Shown piece by piece: positions 24,418 to 37,099 of a stretch of 64,000 nucleotides of DNA. Below the pieces are notes generated by a model. The model searched no databases and was not told the DNA's origin. It was given only the letters and a program-made list of their open reading frames with translations. The translations under genes were made by a program, and so were the position numbers. This stretch comes from Campanula takesimana (taxonomy: Eukaryota; Streptophyta; Magnoliopsida; Asterales; Campanulaceae): assembly GCA_026119855.1 (NCBI GenBank), contig JAOWBW010000131.1, forward strand, positions 620,001 to 684,000, written 5' to 3'. Position 1 is the first letter of the stretch. Each line of letters begins with the position of its first letter.

Positions 24418-26339
24418 ATCTACCCTCCTTAAAAAGAATTCGCCCGCGAATTCACTTATCAAAAATCATCACGCGCAATCACAAAGAGACTACAAAATAT
24501 CGATTCTCATATAGCACTCATAACCCCAAATCAAGCACCTATTAAAGATTTCAGACATCGATTCCATGACTCAAATAAACCAACACATATAGAACACATA
24601 CATATCTCAAGTATACTCGTATCAAACATTCTAAAGTCAACTTCCTCTTTCATTCGGAATTTCAATTTCTCAAGACTATCACTTGATTACCAATTCTGAG
24701 ACATAGCTGATTTGATCCTAATTAGCATTACGCTCTCAATCAACCCTTCAATCACCAACATCCATAAGTTTTATTTTTCATTATCCCAATAGTATTGGAA
24801 TCAACTCCACACACACGTAGTGTATGCTTAAAGTATATATATATCGGTCCCAAGGTTTCCTAATATTATAACAAGACCCAAATAATTATCCACTTTAGCC
24901 CATCATATAGTAAACTTAAGTAATGCTTACAACATAGTAATCTCTCTTACCGAACCTTCTTCAATCACTATCTTCACTCCTAACCAAAATCCATACCCAA
25001 GGCCAAAATTGAAGAATCCAAATTTCTCCTAAACATAATTCTCGAGATACTACAAACTTGTCTTATTCACAATCCTAATTACACTGTAAAGATACTTCCA
25101 TTAGATAATCGCATACTTAATATTACTTCCCAGAAATTCAAAACGTTAAACCATCTCGAGCTTACTCGACTTCTTAAACTATGAAAAGCTAAAGAAATTT
25201 CCCATTCTCCAAATGTTCACCGAGTGACTATATCTCTAAGGATTACCATCATAGTGCTTTCACCTTAGATGGTACCTTAAGCTAGAGGTACAATGTAAGC
25301 TCAAAATTTTATACAAAATGTTTACTTAAATCCACGCTATAATTTCATCATCACATTACTCCAACTCTTTGAAAGCCTAAAACAATTACAAATACTCAGT
25401 AATCCGTAAAACAATCCACATTTTATCTCCAAGGCTTTCCTCTAACTCTCTCTTTAAATTGATAATCCGCTTACACACTCCAAATAAATTTAGCAAATTC
25501 TAAATCTTCAACGGCTAACCCACCTTAGTCTTTCATGTATACATTTATAATCTCCATGGTACTTAGGCTCAATAGTACTACCATCATAACAAACCAATTG
25601 GCTAGCCACATTCTAACTGACCCAATACCAAATCATAGTATTCTTTAATATGCCCAAGTATTGATACCCAAATTTTCTTCACATACTCTTAATCCAAATC
25701 GAGGAACGCCACTAAGAAGGATTTAGAACCATAGAACAACCATTTAACCAAAACTCAAAATTCAAAATGCCTTTAATATAGATCGGGAAATTATTACTCT
25801 CCCCAAAACGTGCTTAGTCCTCTCTAACTTAACGCACTTACCACCATTAATTATTATAACTTCCACAATCTACTCATCACTCATACAAATCATGCATTTC
25901 CTCATAACAACCAATTCCGATGCAATCACGTAGATGTGCTAGAAGTAAACAAAATCTCCTACCAAGAAATCCTCAATTGAATCCTCAATTCTTACAACCC
26001 AATCGATACAATATGGATATTGATCTAATTATCAGTACTACAACCTTGTACCATAACAACACAATTTAACCCAAGCTTTTCCCAAATACTAGGTATTGTT
26101 CAGAAGGAAAAATAGAAATCTTACAAATGATAAATACATCCAACAACTCGGTATAGACATCCATTGTCACCCATCGAAGCGAAATAGCCAGATTCCAAAT
26201 AAGAAAAGATATGCTTAACTCTACACAAAGGAACGGTCTCAAAACAATTTTAGGCAAAAGGGAAGAGAGGATGTAACAATTTTCCTACAACAGTCGACTA
26301 AAGCATGACACTTCCCTTCTCAAAATAACATCAAAAGTC
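24418..26339 (-). other. non-coding internal stretch of the chromovirus
   Basis: About 1.9 kb of AT-rich sequence between the gag/protease remnant and the 3' LTR, where an autonomous element would have RT and integrase. No reading frame with a recognisable domain. It may be unrelated filler sequence. Confidence 0.55.
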
Positions 26340-27662
26340 TTATAATAGCAATATGACAATTTTAGCAGGTAAATTATATCTACCTTTAAGCACAACATGA
26401 ACACATAAGACTCCATCAGATATCCTACACTCCTCCATAGGAGTAGACACCGACAACACATAAGTCAAAGACTCAGGAGAAATAAATGCAACTAAATGCA
26501 CAAAAACATGAGACTGCGATGATCTTAAAATGCACGCGCTCGCTCTCTCGACGCAAAATAATACCTCCTGAAATTGCTCAATACCTGACGAGTGCTGGTT
26601 GATCTCAAATACCCTACCCTGAGCCTTTAGGGTTTCCCGAAGCATCTCTCTTCTGACCCAGTGCCGTACCAGCGTCACTCCCGGATGGTTGATATCTGCC
26701 TCTAGGACAATCTCTCGCAAAGTGCCCAAACCGACCACAATTAACACACTTTCCTTGCCTTTTCCAACACTTGTCTTCTGAGTGTCCTTCCCTCTGACAA
26801 TAGCCGCAGATCTTCCCATTTCGTGTCCCCTTATTAGAACCTTGATTTCCTACTGTTGGTTGCCCTTGAAGTTGCCTTCCGAATCGATTTTGCACTCCAG
26901 AATTACCTCTGTTATCCGAATATCGCTATGGTTGAGCCCTGATTTGCCCTCCTTGTTTTCCCGGTTTAACCATCTCAGTCTTCCTCTTGTGTCCCCCGAT
27001 GTCTTGCTTTATCAAATATGCACGGTCCACCGCATCCTGAAAAGGTTGAATTCTTTGGGCTAAAAGTTGAGTCCTAATAGCTGTCTTCAAACCCCTGATC
27101 AATCTCATCGCTTTCTGCTCCTCGGTCCGCACCAGGTATTCACAACACCTGGCTAATTCCGTGAACTTAGCTGAGTACTGTGCTACTGACATCATGCCTT
27201 GCTCCAAGGTGAGGAACTCGATCTCTTTCCGGTTTTGATTCACTAGAGAGATAAAATGATCCTTGAATTTCCTCACGAACCATTCCCAAGGATATGGCAC
27301 AAGAGTCGCATCCCAACTGGTCTTCAGTGCCTTCCACCAATGTTCCGCAGCCCCCACGAGCTTATAAGCTGCAAACAGAACCCTATCCTCATCAGTGCAA
27401 CCAAAGACATCGTAGATTTTCTCCATCGATTCTATCCATAGCTCGGCCTTCTTCACACCAGGCTCACCGTTGTACTCACTTGGTTTCAACTTCAAGAACT
27501 GCTCCAACCCATATCGCGGAGGTGCTACATGTTCCTCTCTCGGCCCTTAATTGCTTCCACGGCCGCTTCAAACCTGCCCTGAAACACTGCACGGTTTTCT
27601 TCCCGTAGACCTTTAAGATTCTGAGTCCCACCGATGCCTTCACCAGCTCTTCTTCTAGCCAT
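26340..27662 (-). pseudogene. gag: gag with protease remnant of the chromovirus
   Basis: Starts at ATG 27662 (MARRRAGEGIGGTQNL). A one-base frame change near 27535 leads into the capsid domain (27507-26926; residues such as AELWIESMEKIYDV, AEHWWKAL, TLEQGMMSVAQYSAKFTELAR). Another frame change leads to two CCHC zinc knuckles (26895-26614): CGYCQREGHSEDKC and CVNCGRFGHFARDC, both with intact spacing. A further frame (to 26340) resembles the aspartic protease region of chromoviruses, but the catalytic Asp-Ser-Gly is not present. Function would be capsid and RNA packaging; it is disabled here. Confidence 0.85.
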
Positions 27663-28257
27663 TACAAACAAATACCTGCATAAAATACTCATCGTTACTC
27701 ACTCCGAACCCATCTACCCCCCTAGGTCATTCTAGTCCACCTAGACTTATACTTAGAGCTAAACCATAGCTCTGATACCATTTGTAACGACCCGAACCCG
27801 AAAACCGGGTCGAAACGCTATCAAATTTGATGGACTGTCCTCACAAACCACCACGAATCTTTCCAGCACGTTTTGTCCTCACTCACGTGCTCACTGAGAA
27901 ACTTCCCAGTGGGTCACCCATCCCAGAATTGCTCCAAGTCAAGCACGCTTAACCTTGAAGTTCTTATGAGATGAGCTTCCGAAAAGAAGATGCATCTTGG
28001 TGGTATAAGTAGTACCAATCAAATCATATCAAACATATCAGGCACACACATTTTTGGGTCGGGGTATTACAATCTCCCCACCTTGGATCCTTGCCGTCCC
28101 CGGCAAGACCCACTTGGATCGGAACCCCGGGCAGTGTGGATTCAAGAGGGGCTCGTACGAATTCAAGTGGTGGCTCCCACCGACCTCGCGGTGTAGCACT
28201 TTGTTCCGCACAGCACTTTGCTCCACACTTCCGGCCGGGACACGCTCTGATACCAAC
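27663..28257 (-). other. leader and Met-type primer binding site of the chromovirus
   Basis: Minus-strand leader between LTR and gag. The primer site is TGGTATCAGAGC at 28255-28244, matching the initiator methionine tRNA 3' end, with two spacer bases to the LTR. The region near 27785-28070 (aacgacccgaacccgaaaac..., gtcacccatcccagaattg) looks like an inserted piece of another LTR-like or RNA-derived repeat and is not needed for the element. Confidence 0.75.
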
Positions 28258-30615
28258 TGTCGCGACCTCGACCCCGCGGGCCCGGAGTACGCGAGCTGGA
28301 CGTCGACTTACAACCATAAACTATAAAATACTGAAGATAAAAATTCCATTTTATACCCAAAAGATTTTTACACAAGGTTGAAAAATCCAAGTTTTAACAA
28401 CATCATAAAACAACTAGTGTAAGCTCCACAAGCTCACACCCAAAACACAAAATATTACAAATCTTAATGACGTCATTGGTGGTACAACTATCCCCAAGGA
28501 GGTTACACATTTATATATTGCAAACCGATCAATAATAGCCTACCCAAATATCTCAAACCTCTCGACGTCCTCCTCAACCCGCAAATCCTAATCCTTTCCA
28601 CCTTGGGGGGGGGGGTTAAGGAAAACAACATTGAAAGGAAACGGGGTGAGATAAAATCTCAGTAAGTTACTAATGCAACTACATGACATGCTATGATGCA
28701 ATAAGCATTAAACAATAATAAATGTCACTTAGCACGTAGCATTTATCAGTTAACAGATAGCAGCGGAAGTAAACAAGTAACAAAGGATATTAGCCAAGGT
28801 TTCCCAACTGATATAACCAAATAAAGGTCGCTGCGCAGCTTCAATAATCAACAATCAACATATTCATAATAGCATGAAAGCCTGAAGAGAAAACCCCGGT
28901 ACCGGAACCATAACAAAGTAACATGTCACAAGGGACAATGGAGATGACATAAAGTCAAAACCCAAAACGTGTAGCTAGAATACTCGCCAAAGGGAGCTAG
29001 CTCATCCCATCCAAGGCCAATCTGGACGGGGAAGAAGGACCAATGGGCGATGCTATACTGGACTTGGCTTGAGCCATTATAGCATTATCCATTGCCTGAC
29101 TCGAACACAAATAACCAGCTGGACTTTCAAATAAAGGCTAAGTAATAAAATACTAGCACAATAAACAACTATTGATTTCAAAGTAGGGAACCATTCCAAA
29201 TAATCACCAAAAAGGTGAACAAATCCAAACAATCACCATAAAGTTACAAACGGTTATTCACGAAGAGTTCAACAACAAGGAACACAAGAAGTTCCACATA
29301 AGAGAGTTCAATAACGATAAACGGAATTTCTCATAAAGAGCTCATCCAACAATGATCATTAAAACAAGACGAGTTCAAGACAAGAGCCCATACTAAACAC
29401 TTTGGTGCTCCAGAATAACTCTCTAAGTACTATAGGATATCACCCAAAACTTAGACCAAGTCTTATCCAAAATCAATCCGATTGGGACAATCACGAACAC
29501 ATCACAAGATGCCCAAACATTCCCAAACAACCCTTGATCAAATTCCATAACACCATTATTCACAAAGGAACCACTTTTAACACTAGAGTATCCCACAATG
29601 TCTATTTAATTAAATTAGAGTGGCACCCAAAGTCTAGGCCGAGTATACAATTCAACCTAAAATAAACAAGAAATGATTTCCAGAAAAGCAGGGCGGGCGG
29701 GCGCCTGAACAGGGGCGGGCGGGCACTCATTATGACAGAAACTAAAGGGTCAGGAAAGGGGAAAGTGGGCGGGCGCTGAGGCCTTATGGGCGGGCGCCCG
29801 GTCTACGCGGCTGGGCAAAATCTTGCTGGGTTTAACACAATCTTACCCAAAATCAAACCCAAAATCTTGCTAATCCATATACACCCAAAATCAACACTTC
29901 CAATACTCTTAACAATGTACTAAAACAACATATGAACTTCTAGGAGACCTAGATAACAAGATTTAACCACACAATTCAAGATTTAATCTCAACATTCATA
30001 TTATCACAACTTTTAACCAAAAATCCAAATAAATTCCAAATAATTTCTAAACTCAACCAAGAATCAATGTATATCATCTAAATCATCATATGAACATAGA
30101 ATGAGCTTTTTAACATAAAAATGGGGGAAAAACAACTTACCCGGATTTTCTCAAAGTTGACGGAATTCGAAATTTCTTTGCTCCCTACGATCCTATCGAC
30201 GATCTAAACATTTTTCATACAATGAGCTTTAAGAAATAAGGAGAGGAAGATAACTAAAATGAAGAGAGAAGGAGAGAGCTTACCTCAACAATGGTGGGAG
30301 AGAGAGAGAGAGAGAGAGAAAAACGGGTGAGGGGGAGAGAAGAGAATACTGAGAGTGAGGAAGGGGGGAGGAGTAGGGGGAGTTGTTGATGATTAGAAAA
30401 TTTACACCTAGGCCCCTCCACTACCCCTTGCACAAATAAACTCTTCCAACCCACTAACAATTAAATCCTCCTAACCCTACACTAGCACAATTAATTAATT
30501 CAAATGCTAGGCATAAAATATTATGAAACACTAAAATGCACACATAAATAATTAATTAAATAAATAAGCAAATATTTTTACCAAGAAAATAGATACGGGT
30601 TTTCGGGTCGTTACA
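28258..30615 (-). repeat. 5' LTR of the gag-only chromovirus (2,358 bp)
   Basis: Pairs with 22066-24417. Minus strand TGTAACGACCCG...GGTCGCGACA. Same G-tract, hairpin, GC words and (GA)n as the partner. Confidence 0.9.
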
Positions 30616-30620
30616 AAAAT

Positions 30621-31160
30621 TTTACAACAAGAACAACAACCTTTGGAAAATCATTTGTACAAAAAGGTTGTGCACAACAAAAGAGTTTGAGAAACCAAAA
30701 ATATTACGAAAGGGGTAATGCACAATGAGGCTTTGAAAACCCAATTTTATGTCCAAAAGATTTGTACATTACCAAGCTTTGAAAATCCATTTTTGGCTTA
30801 AGAAAAAAAAAGGTAAATGTGAACAAGTAGTGGCCGTAAATGGAACCTGGACAAGAATAAATGCAAGGGGACTATCAGAATGCTTCTGCCCTGCACAAAA
30901 TTATTAGCTTAAAGCATTCCGTGGGCCCAGCCAAACTAGCGTACGGCTAGAGAAGTAGATCCATTATTTTTTGCAAATTTTTAGCTTCTGATCATCAAGC
31001 CCCAGTTTATTGCATTTCCAGAACAGTTTCACTCCCAGAAATCAAAACAGAAACATAAAATACACACAAAACATGCACAAAGTCAACAAACGGGGATGGG
31101 AGTTTGACCCACACAAAAGTGTCTCCAAAGCTTCTAAAAAGAAGTTTGAAAACACTTTAT
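30621..31160 (-). other. LTR-proximal leader of element D
   Basis: Non-coding. At 30931-30950 it has ccaaactagcgtacggctag, which nearly repeats ccaaactagccatacggctg in the LTR (31543-31562). Confidence 0.55.
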
Positions 31161-31178
31161 TCCCCAGCGGAGTCGCCA
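31161..31178 (-). promoter_or_regulatory. primer binding site of element D
   Basis: TGGCGACTCCGCTGGGGA on the minus strand, one base inside the LTR end. One base different from the site of A. Confidence 0.85.
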
Positions 31179-31328
31179 CTGTAAGATACCCGCGGGAAAA
31201 AGGGAAAAAGTTCCCTCAAGAATCAAACACGGCACTTTCAATGTTTAACGGAGTCTCCACGTCAGTTTAACTTTAAACCCAAACTTAACGAAAAATGGTT
31301 AGAGACAAAGGATTCGGAGGTCAGGTTA

Positions 31329-31367
31329 CGCTTTGGGAAGAACTCCACCGATAGTTCACCCAAAGTG
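31329..31367 (-). other. covarying U5-side hairpin (element D)
   Basis: Stem CGCTTTGGG with CCCAAAGTG (one wobble). Same position as stems at 41413-41443 (E) and 44518-44548 / 56833-56863 (F), with different paired bases. Confidence 0.65.
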
Positions 31368-32453
31368 CCTCGGAAGAAACCGAGTCTCCCTAAAGTTTGT
31401 TAAAATTGTGCAAATGTGTGTGTGTGTTCTTGAAAATGGGAGAAATTGACTTTTAACAAAATCAGTTAGAAACTTAACCAAAAGGGGTAGTTTTGTAAAC
31501 ATTTTAACAGAAAAGGGGAAAGACTGAAAATTCACCCCTCTGACCAAACTAGCCATACGGCTGGGAAGGTCATCCCTGGGGTTTTTACAAATTGTCAAGA
31601 AATCAGTCCAGTTTCAGGCAGAAACAGAGTATTCTGCTAAAACTGAACTGTTTTATATCTTTCCAGTTTATTTATTCACATGAAGCTTGAATTAAATCAT
31701 CCCTATACTCTTAATCACTAATTAAACACCAAAACACAAGGTTTTGGGTGTGATCAAGGCAATAATTGGGGAAAAATTAAGAAAGGTGATGAACATGGCA
31801 TTTGAGCCAAAATCATCATTTTGATGGTTAAAGATAGAAACTTTAACATCCAAATGGATGATTCATCCAAGGAAAGTCCTTGGGGAAGTAAGAAATCAAC
31901 CTTTGGATGGATAAAGATTGAGTCTTTACCATCCAAATGGACATTATTGGAGTTAGATCAAAGTTTGAATGATAAAGATTGAAACATTATCATCCAAACT
32001 TGACCATTTCACCATAAAATCATCTTAAAAGTAAAGACATGGAATTTAACTTGCATAAATGTAAAGACATAACATAAATTGCATAAAAGTAAAGACATAA
32101 TGTAAAGAGCTTAATGTAAAGACATTAAATGTTAACAAGCCTTGATCATCTTAGGTTTGAACCCTTGATCATGCATAGAACATGAGGGTACCATTGATTC
32201 ATATCAAGAACTTGGTTCCAATTCATAATATAGGCAAGAATAGTAAAGACATAATGTAAATAAGGCAAAATAAAATTGATTGTGAGATGAAGAGAAGATG
32301 GGGAGAAGGAGGCCTCACCAATTTTGGTTCTAAGCCTATCTTCTTCCTCACTTTTCACTCAAGGATGTTTGTATCCCTAATCTGCTCTCAGTTTGGCAGA
32401 GTTTACACACAAAATGATTTTCTCCCCCCCTTGAAATGATCAGCTAAGGGTCC

Positions 32454-32535
32454 AATTTATAGGGAATGAGGGTGCCCAAACCATCCGTACGGATTGGCCC
32501 CTCCCGCGTCCAAACCATCCGTACGGCTTAGCCTG
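32454..32535 (-). promoter_or_regulatory. GC-rich words and TATA box of the D LTR
   Basis: ccatccgtacgg occurs twice (32482-32493, 32516-32527), followed on the minus strand by CCTATAAATT at 32463-32454. Confidence 0.6.
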
Positions 32536-34239
32536 GCGAGCTTCTGGATTTTTCCAATTTTAATTCCAGAGTAGTCCTGGAATTTTAGGTTTATCTTAGT
32601 GAGGTCCCAGCCTATCAGTTTATCCCTGAATGGTGCTAAGAGTTCCTTTAAAGTTGGTTAATTTCAGATTGGGGTACTTACAAACCCGCGCTCTCGGTCT
32701 CCACAAAAATTGTAAAAAACATCCTTGATCCATCTGAGACCATCTCTGTGATTCTTGAACCGACTCGGTCCTTCACCCTATTTCCCACACTTTAGGGAAC
32801 CCCTAGGACTAAGACCTCAACTCCCTAGGTTCCAAACTTACCTGATTCAAAACCTTAAGTCCCGAACCTACCAGTCCCGAGCCTACCCGATCTTCTAGAT
32901 CTCAAACTTACCAACACCTACTCGTTCTTACCATGGATCTCTTATCCTCTTAGGTCCAACCTCTTAGGTCTACACTGTTTAACCTATTAAACTATCCCTT
33001 AGATCCCAAGACCAATCGAGTCTACCAAATGCCTATCTTTTAGGTCTCTAGCATATCCGATCTGCACCTTAGATCTCAACTCCTAAACCTTTTAGATCAG
33101 AAGACTGTCTACCCTCTAGGTATATAACCTTAGATCTTGACCCTTAAAACTCTTTAGTTTCCAAACCTGCTTGGTCTGACCAAAACGACGCCGTTTGTAC
33201 CTCCTACCATGTCCAAACCATGGCTCTGCTAGGCCTAAACCCCTCTAATATTTAGGACCAACCCAATCTCACCCATTAGCCTGAAGACTTCCTAGTCTGA
33301 CCTTCAACCCATTTTCCTACTCAAACACATAGGATCTCCCGCGTACAGTGCCATGCCACAGAGATCTCAAAACCCATCCAGTCAAAACATGTGTCTTTAA
33401 CACCTTTGATCCTATACCAAACCTACCTTCGCAATTGCCAAACGAGCGGTCATGCGCATGACCTAGAAGACAAACTTAGGTCCTAAGCATACCCAATCCT
33501 ATTAGGTAACTATTGTACTCGAGCAAAGTCTTTGAGACTCAATTCCTTACCTAAAGCGCCAATATGGTCACATATCCAGACCCATTTCCCGCACCTATGG
33601 CTTGTACCTAGCATAAACTATCAAACACCTTAGGATCTAAACCTCAAACCTGCCTGGTTTTGACCCATAACACGACCTTTTAGGACAAAAGACTTACCCG
33701 CCTCAAAACCTTACCCTGTCTAGCCTTCGAAAGCTTCTGAATCTCACACCTACCATTCCATTAAGCCCCGGTCTCCTTAGCACCTGTCTGAGTCTTACCC
33801 TAGCTAAACCCTAGCACTCTAATATGGTTTACTTAAACCTAGGTCTAACCTATTGAGCCTACCCAGCATTGAGGTATCAAGCTTACCTGCCCCAAACCAT
33901 AATACTCTTAGACCTTAAACTTGCTTAGTCTAAAAAAGACCAACCTTCAAACACTTCCGGTCTCCAAGCTTGCCATATCCAAATATCGGTCCCTAGTACC
34001 TATATAGCCTGGCTCTCCATACTTTCAAGTATATCCTTCACCCCTCAAAATACCTTTTGTCCAGATCCTTTATCCCTCTCTCCTAGACAAACTGGAATAG
34101 CTCTGCAGCCAGAAAATCAGAAACCTCCCATAATATCCACTACATGTACAATCTGCCTCAAGGCTTGTGCACAAAAGCACAAAACATACTTATGTACATA
34201 AACATAGAACAGTCACTCTTAAAGTCATCAAGTTGCTCC

Positions 34240-35070
34240 CTTAAAAGATTAACCGAACTCTAGCCGTGAGCCTAGGAAGTCGCATCCTCTTCAAACCCTA
34301 TCTGCGAGCCTAGGAAATCGCATCCTCTCCAAACTCTAGCCTCAAGCCTAGGAAGTCGCATCCTCTCCAAACCCTAGCATTAAGCCTAGGAAGTCTCATT
34401 CTCTCCAAACCCTAGCCTCAATCCTAGGAAACCACATTATCCTCTCTAAACCCTAGCCGTGGGCCTAGGAAGCCATGTCCTCACTAAACCCTAGAATCAA
34501 GCCTAGGATTCAACATTCCCTTCAAACCTTAGTCCTAGACCTAGGAAATTCCTATACCGTAGTCTCAAAATATAGGGAGCTTACAATCCCTACTCTTAAA
34601 CCCTAGCCTTGAGCCTAGGTTACAACGTTCATTTCCAAGCCATAGTCACCAATTCTAGAAAATGGTGAACCCTAACATCAATCATAGTGAACATTTCAAA
34701 ATCAATCCCCAAGCACGAACCTAAGAGGCTACACTCTTCACAAGAATCCCTAGTCTCAAGCCTAGGAAGTCATAACATTTCCAATCCCAGCCTTATGTCT
34801 GAAGCTAAAACTCCTTTGCTACCTCTTAAGCTACCACAACTCTAAACCCTAGCCTCGAAGCCTAGGATATTTCTAAACCCTAGTCTTGAAATCTAGGAAA
34901 TTCACGATCATTAACCACAACCTCAAAGCCCTATCACTAAGCCTAGGATACAATACTCCATCCATACTTAACGAACTCCAATCGCTAGTCCGTAAGCCTA
35001 GGAAACCCACATTATCTCCAAGACATAATCTAAAGCCTAAGAAGCTATAACATCTTTGGCATCCCTATCT
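34240..35070 (+). repeat. tandem array, about 38-45 bp diverged unit
   Basis: Units like aaaccctagcctcaagccta plus ggaagtcgcatcctctcc, about 15 or more, diverging to the right. Confidence 0.75.
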
Positions 35071-35267
35071 CAAGACTAGGAGATTACCATCTTTATTATC
35101 CCCTTTTTCCTTAAAAAGCCTTAGGTCCTACCCCTAGGCAACCAAGCAAAATGTCCCTTACCTAATGCCTTGGTCTCAATGGCTCGTAGCCTCATATTAT
35201 GCATTCCCTCCTAATTTAGGATAAGCGGAACCCAGACACTACGCTTTCCATGATTTCCCTTTTTGAT

Positions 35268-35660
35268 AATGTATTTGTGACTCCCCGAGAGTCCGTCACC
35301 TTTGTGACTCCCCAATAGTCCTTTACCTTTGTGACTCCCCGAGAGTCCGTCACATTTGCGACTCCCAAAGAGTCCTTTACATTTGTAACTCCCCAAGAGT
35401 CCATCACATTTGCAACTCCCCAATAGTCCTTTAATTTTGTAACTCCCCGAGAGTTTATCACCTTTGTGACTCCCTTAAGAGTTCATCACTTTTGTGACTC
35501 CCTGAGAGTTTATCCCTTTCGCGACTTCATAACAATCCGTCATCTTTGTGACTCATGGTAAGTCCACATGCCTTGTGACTCGTTGAGGGTCCCTTATCAT
35601 GTGAGACTTGTCCAAGAATCTATTTGAGAGTCTTTTTCCATTATGACTCTCCGAGAGTCT
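35268..35660 (+). repeat. tandem array, about 28-30 bp palindromic unit
   Basis: About 12 copies of gtgactccccgagagtccgtcacctt type. Each holds GACTC-cccga-GAGTC, a potential hairpin. Frames in it are artefacts of the repeat. Confidence 0.85.
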
Positions 35661-35779
35661 ATTATCCTTAAAACATATAAATTGAATATCCTTTAGCTCG
35701 GGAAGCCTCCAAATATTTCCATCAACACATTACCTTTTGTTTAGGAAACCACCCAATATTCCTAAATTGTCACCTATTC

Positions 35780-36250
35780 ATCGAGATTACCTAGGCTTTA
35801 GCGTCTTTATATCGTGTATGTACTAATATTTACTAATTTCTATCGCGGTTTCCTAGGCTTTAGCGTATTCATATCGCGTACGTTCTAACATTTATTTATT
35901 TATATTTGTGATTGTGTACGTTCTAAATCCATCGTGGTTACTTAGACCTTTCTGTCTTCATGTTGCGTACAGCATTTGAGATTATTTAGACCCGACCGTC
36001 TTTATATCTTGTACATTCCAAACTTCGCTGCGATTATCAAAGTCCGACCGTTTCTATATCGCGTGCACCCCAACATTTGCTTAGTACCATCGTGGTTGCA
36101 GAGGATCGTCCGTCTCTATGTCATGTATGTTCTAGTTCTATCGCGATTTGTAGAAGCCCGACCATTTCTAATTGCGTGAGTTCCAGCATTTGTTATTTTA
36201 TCTTGGGATTATTTAGACCCGACCGTCTTCATATCCCGCATTATCCTTAT
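35780..36250 (+). repeat. diverged array, about 65-75 bp unit
   Basis: Units with tagacccgaccgtctttatatcgcgtac and a catttg end, about six to seven copies, strongly diverged. Confidence 0.65.
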
Positions 36251-36254
36251 CTCC

Positions 36255-36505
36255 AAACTACGACTGGCTTGATTCCTTCGAGGATACGTAGGAAGCCTAA
36301 AAAGGTTCAGCCACCCGACCGGCTTGGTCATTTCTCATCCCAGCATATAATAATTAAAAGTTATCCCCAGTGAAAGGTGTAAGTCCCCATCAGAGGACAA
36401 CTGTTAGAAAATTCCCCAGTAGATTTGAACTATGTTCGGCTTGATTCCTCTGAGGTTACGTAGGTTGCCTGCAAAGGTTCAGCCATCCCACCATCATATT
36501 TCCTT
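36255..36505 (+). other. two copies of the recurrent hairpin (element B, 3' end)
   Basis: 36255-36335: CTACG/CGTAG with TCCT/AGGA. 36427-36500: CTATG/CGTAG (one wobble) with CCTC/GAGG. Both have the GGCTTGA version of the middle and a ggttcagccacccgacc-like tail, as at 19872. Confidence 0.65.
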
Positions 36506-36590
36506 CGTTTTGAAACTCATGTTTCAGAACGGATCCTATTTTCTATCGTCGACCCCCATTGCCTTGCAAGAAGCGTCGCCGAGGGGCTAC

Positions 36591-37090
36591 TGTTAGTACC
36601 CGATCTGAAAATGAGTTTATTAGGGTTTTCCGAAATACACTAGGGCTTTATAGGAATTAGAAACCTTACAAAGACTTGTCCCAGATTCCCAAAATATAGC
36701 TCAGTATTCTAGAATATCCCAAAAATAACCAAAATAGGGTTTACATAAATCAAATCAAACCCTAGCTTGAAAATCACGTTAGCCAGGAACCTTGGCCACG
36801 TGGCCACATTCGACCCTGGCCACGCAGCCACATTCCCCTTTGGCCAGGCAGCCATGTTTGCCTGGGGTGATCTCAGCTGTCAGATCTCTCCGCCAGTTTC
36901 CTATATAAAGGTCCTCTTGCCTCATAATTAAGGATCCCGATTCCAGAATTCCAAAAACCATTTTTTAGAGCATTCAAGCCTCCCAAGTGATGATTTTCCT
37001 CTCAAATAAAGCCTTTCAAGCATCCAATAACATCCTCAAAGTCCATAAGAAGATCCAAGATTAGTTCTTGCCAATATAGGTAAGTTTTCG
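36591..37090 (+). repeat. truncated 3' LTR of element B
   Basis: Starts TGTTAGTACCCGATC after gaggggctac and matches 11811-12290 of the solo LTR, including ggccacgtggcca words (36790-36855) and ctatataaa (36901-36909). After about 37090 the match ends abruptly at PMD gene sequence. Confidence 0.8.
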
Positions 37091-37099
37091 GGAACATAA

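Larger units (their letters stand above)
22066..30615 (-). mobile_element. non-autonomous chromovirus (gag-only), flanks AAAAT
   Basis: Minus-strand element, 8.55 kb: 5' LTR 30615-28258, primer site 28255-28244, gag from 27662, long non-coding stretch, polypurine tract 24436-24418, 3' LTR 24417-22066. AAAAT lies on both sides (22061-22065, 30616-30620). No RT, RNase H or integrase. The LTRs differ at roughly a few percent of sites by eye. Confidence 0.9.
5118..32682 (-). mobile_element. element D: Tat/Ogre-like retrotransposon split by two insertions
   Basis: On the minus strand the parts read in order: 5' LTR (32682 to 31180), primer binding site (31178-31161), leader (31160-30621, then 22060-21322, then 8176-7729) and gag (7728 to 5118). 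The chromovirus at 22066-30615 and element A at 8177-21321 interrupt the leader. No pol or 3' LTR is seen; they would lie left of the Tekay-type insertion, outside the window. That the separated pieces are one element is inferred from orientation, order and the clean insertion edges. Confidence 0.65.
31180..32682 (-). repeat. 5' LTR of element D (1,503 bp)
   Basis: Minus strand TGTAAGTACCCC...GGGTATCTTACA. Contains ccgtacgg words (32484-32527), then TATA box CCTATAAATT (32463-32454), then near its end a 9-bp hairpin (31329-31367). The partner LTR is outside the window. Confidence 0.75.
32683..36590 (+). mobile_element. 3' internal region of Tat-type element B
   Basis: Non-coding 3.9 kb ending at the polypurine tract (36578-36590) and LTR at 36591. 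The start is homologous to 15438-15560 of element A. 32830-34060 consists of diverged phrases like cttaggtctcaaacctac with no clear period; then come three tandem arrays and two hairpins. Its left part, including any gag or pol, is displaced by element D beyond the window. Confidence 0.7.

Noticed and set aside
24418..26339. Hidden RT or integrase in the chromovirus
   Set aside because: No DD or DDE motif-bearing frame could be read on either strand.
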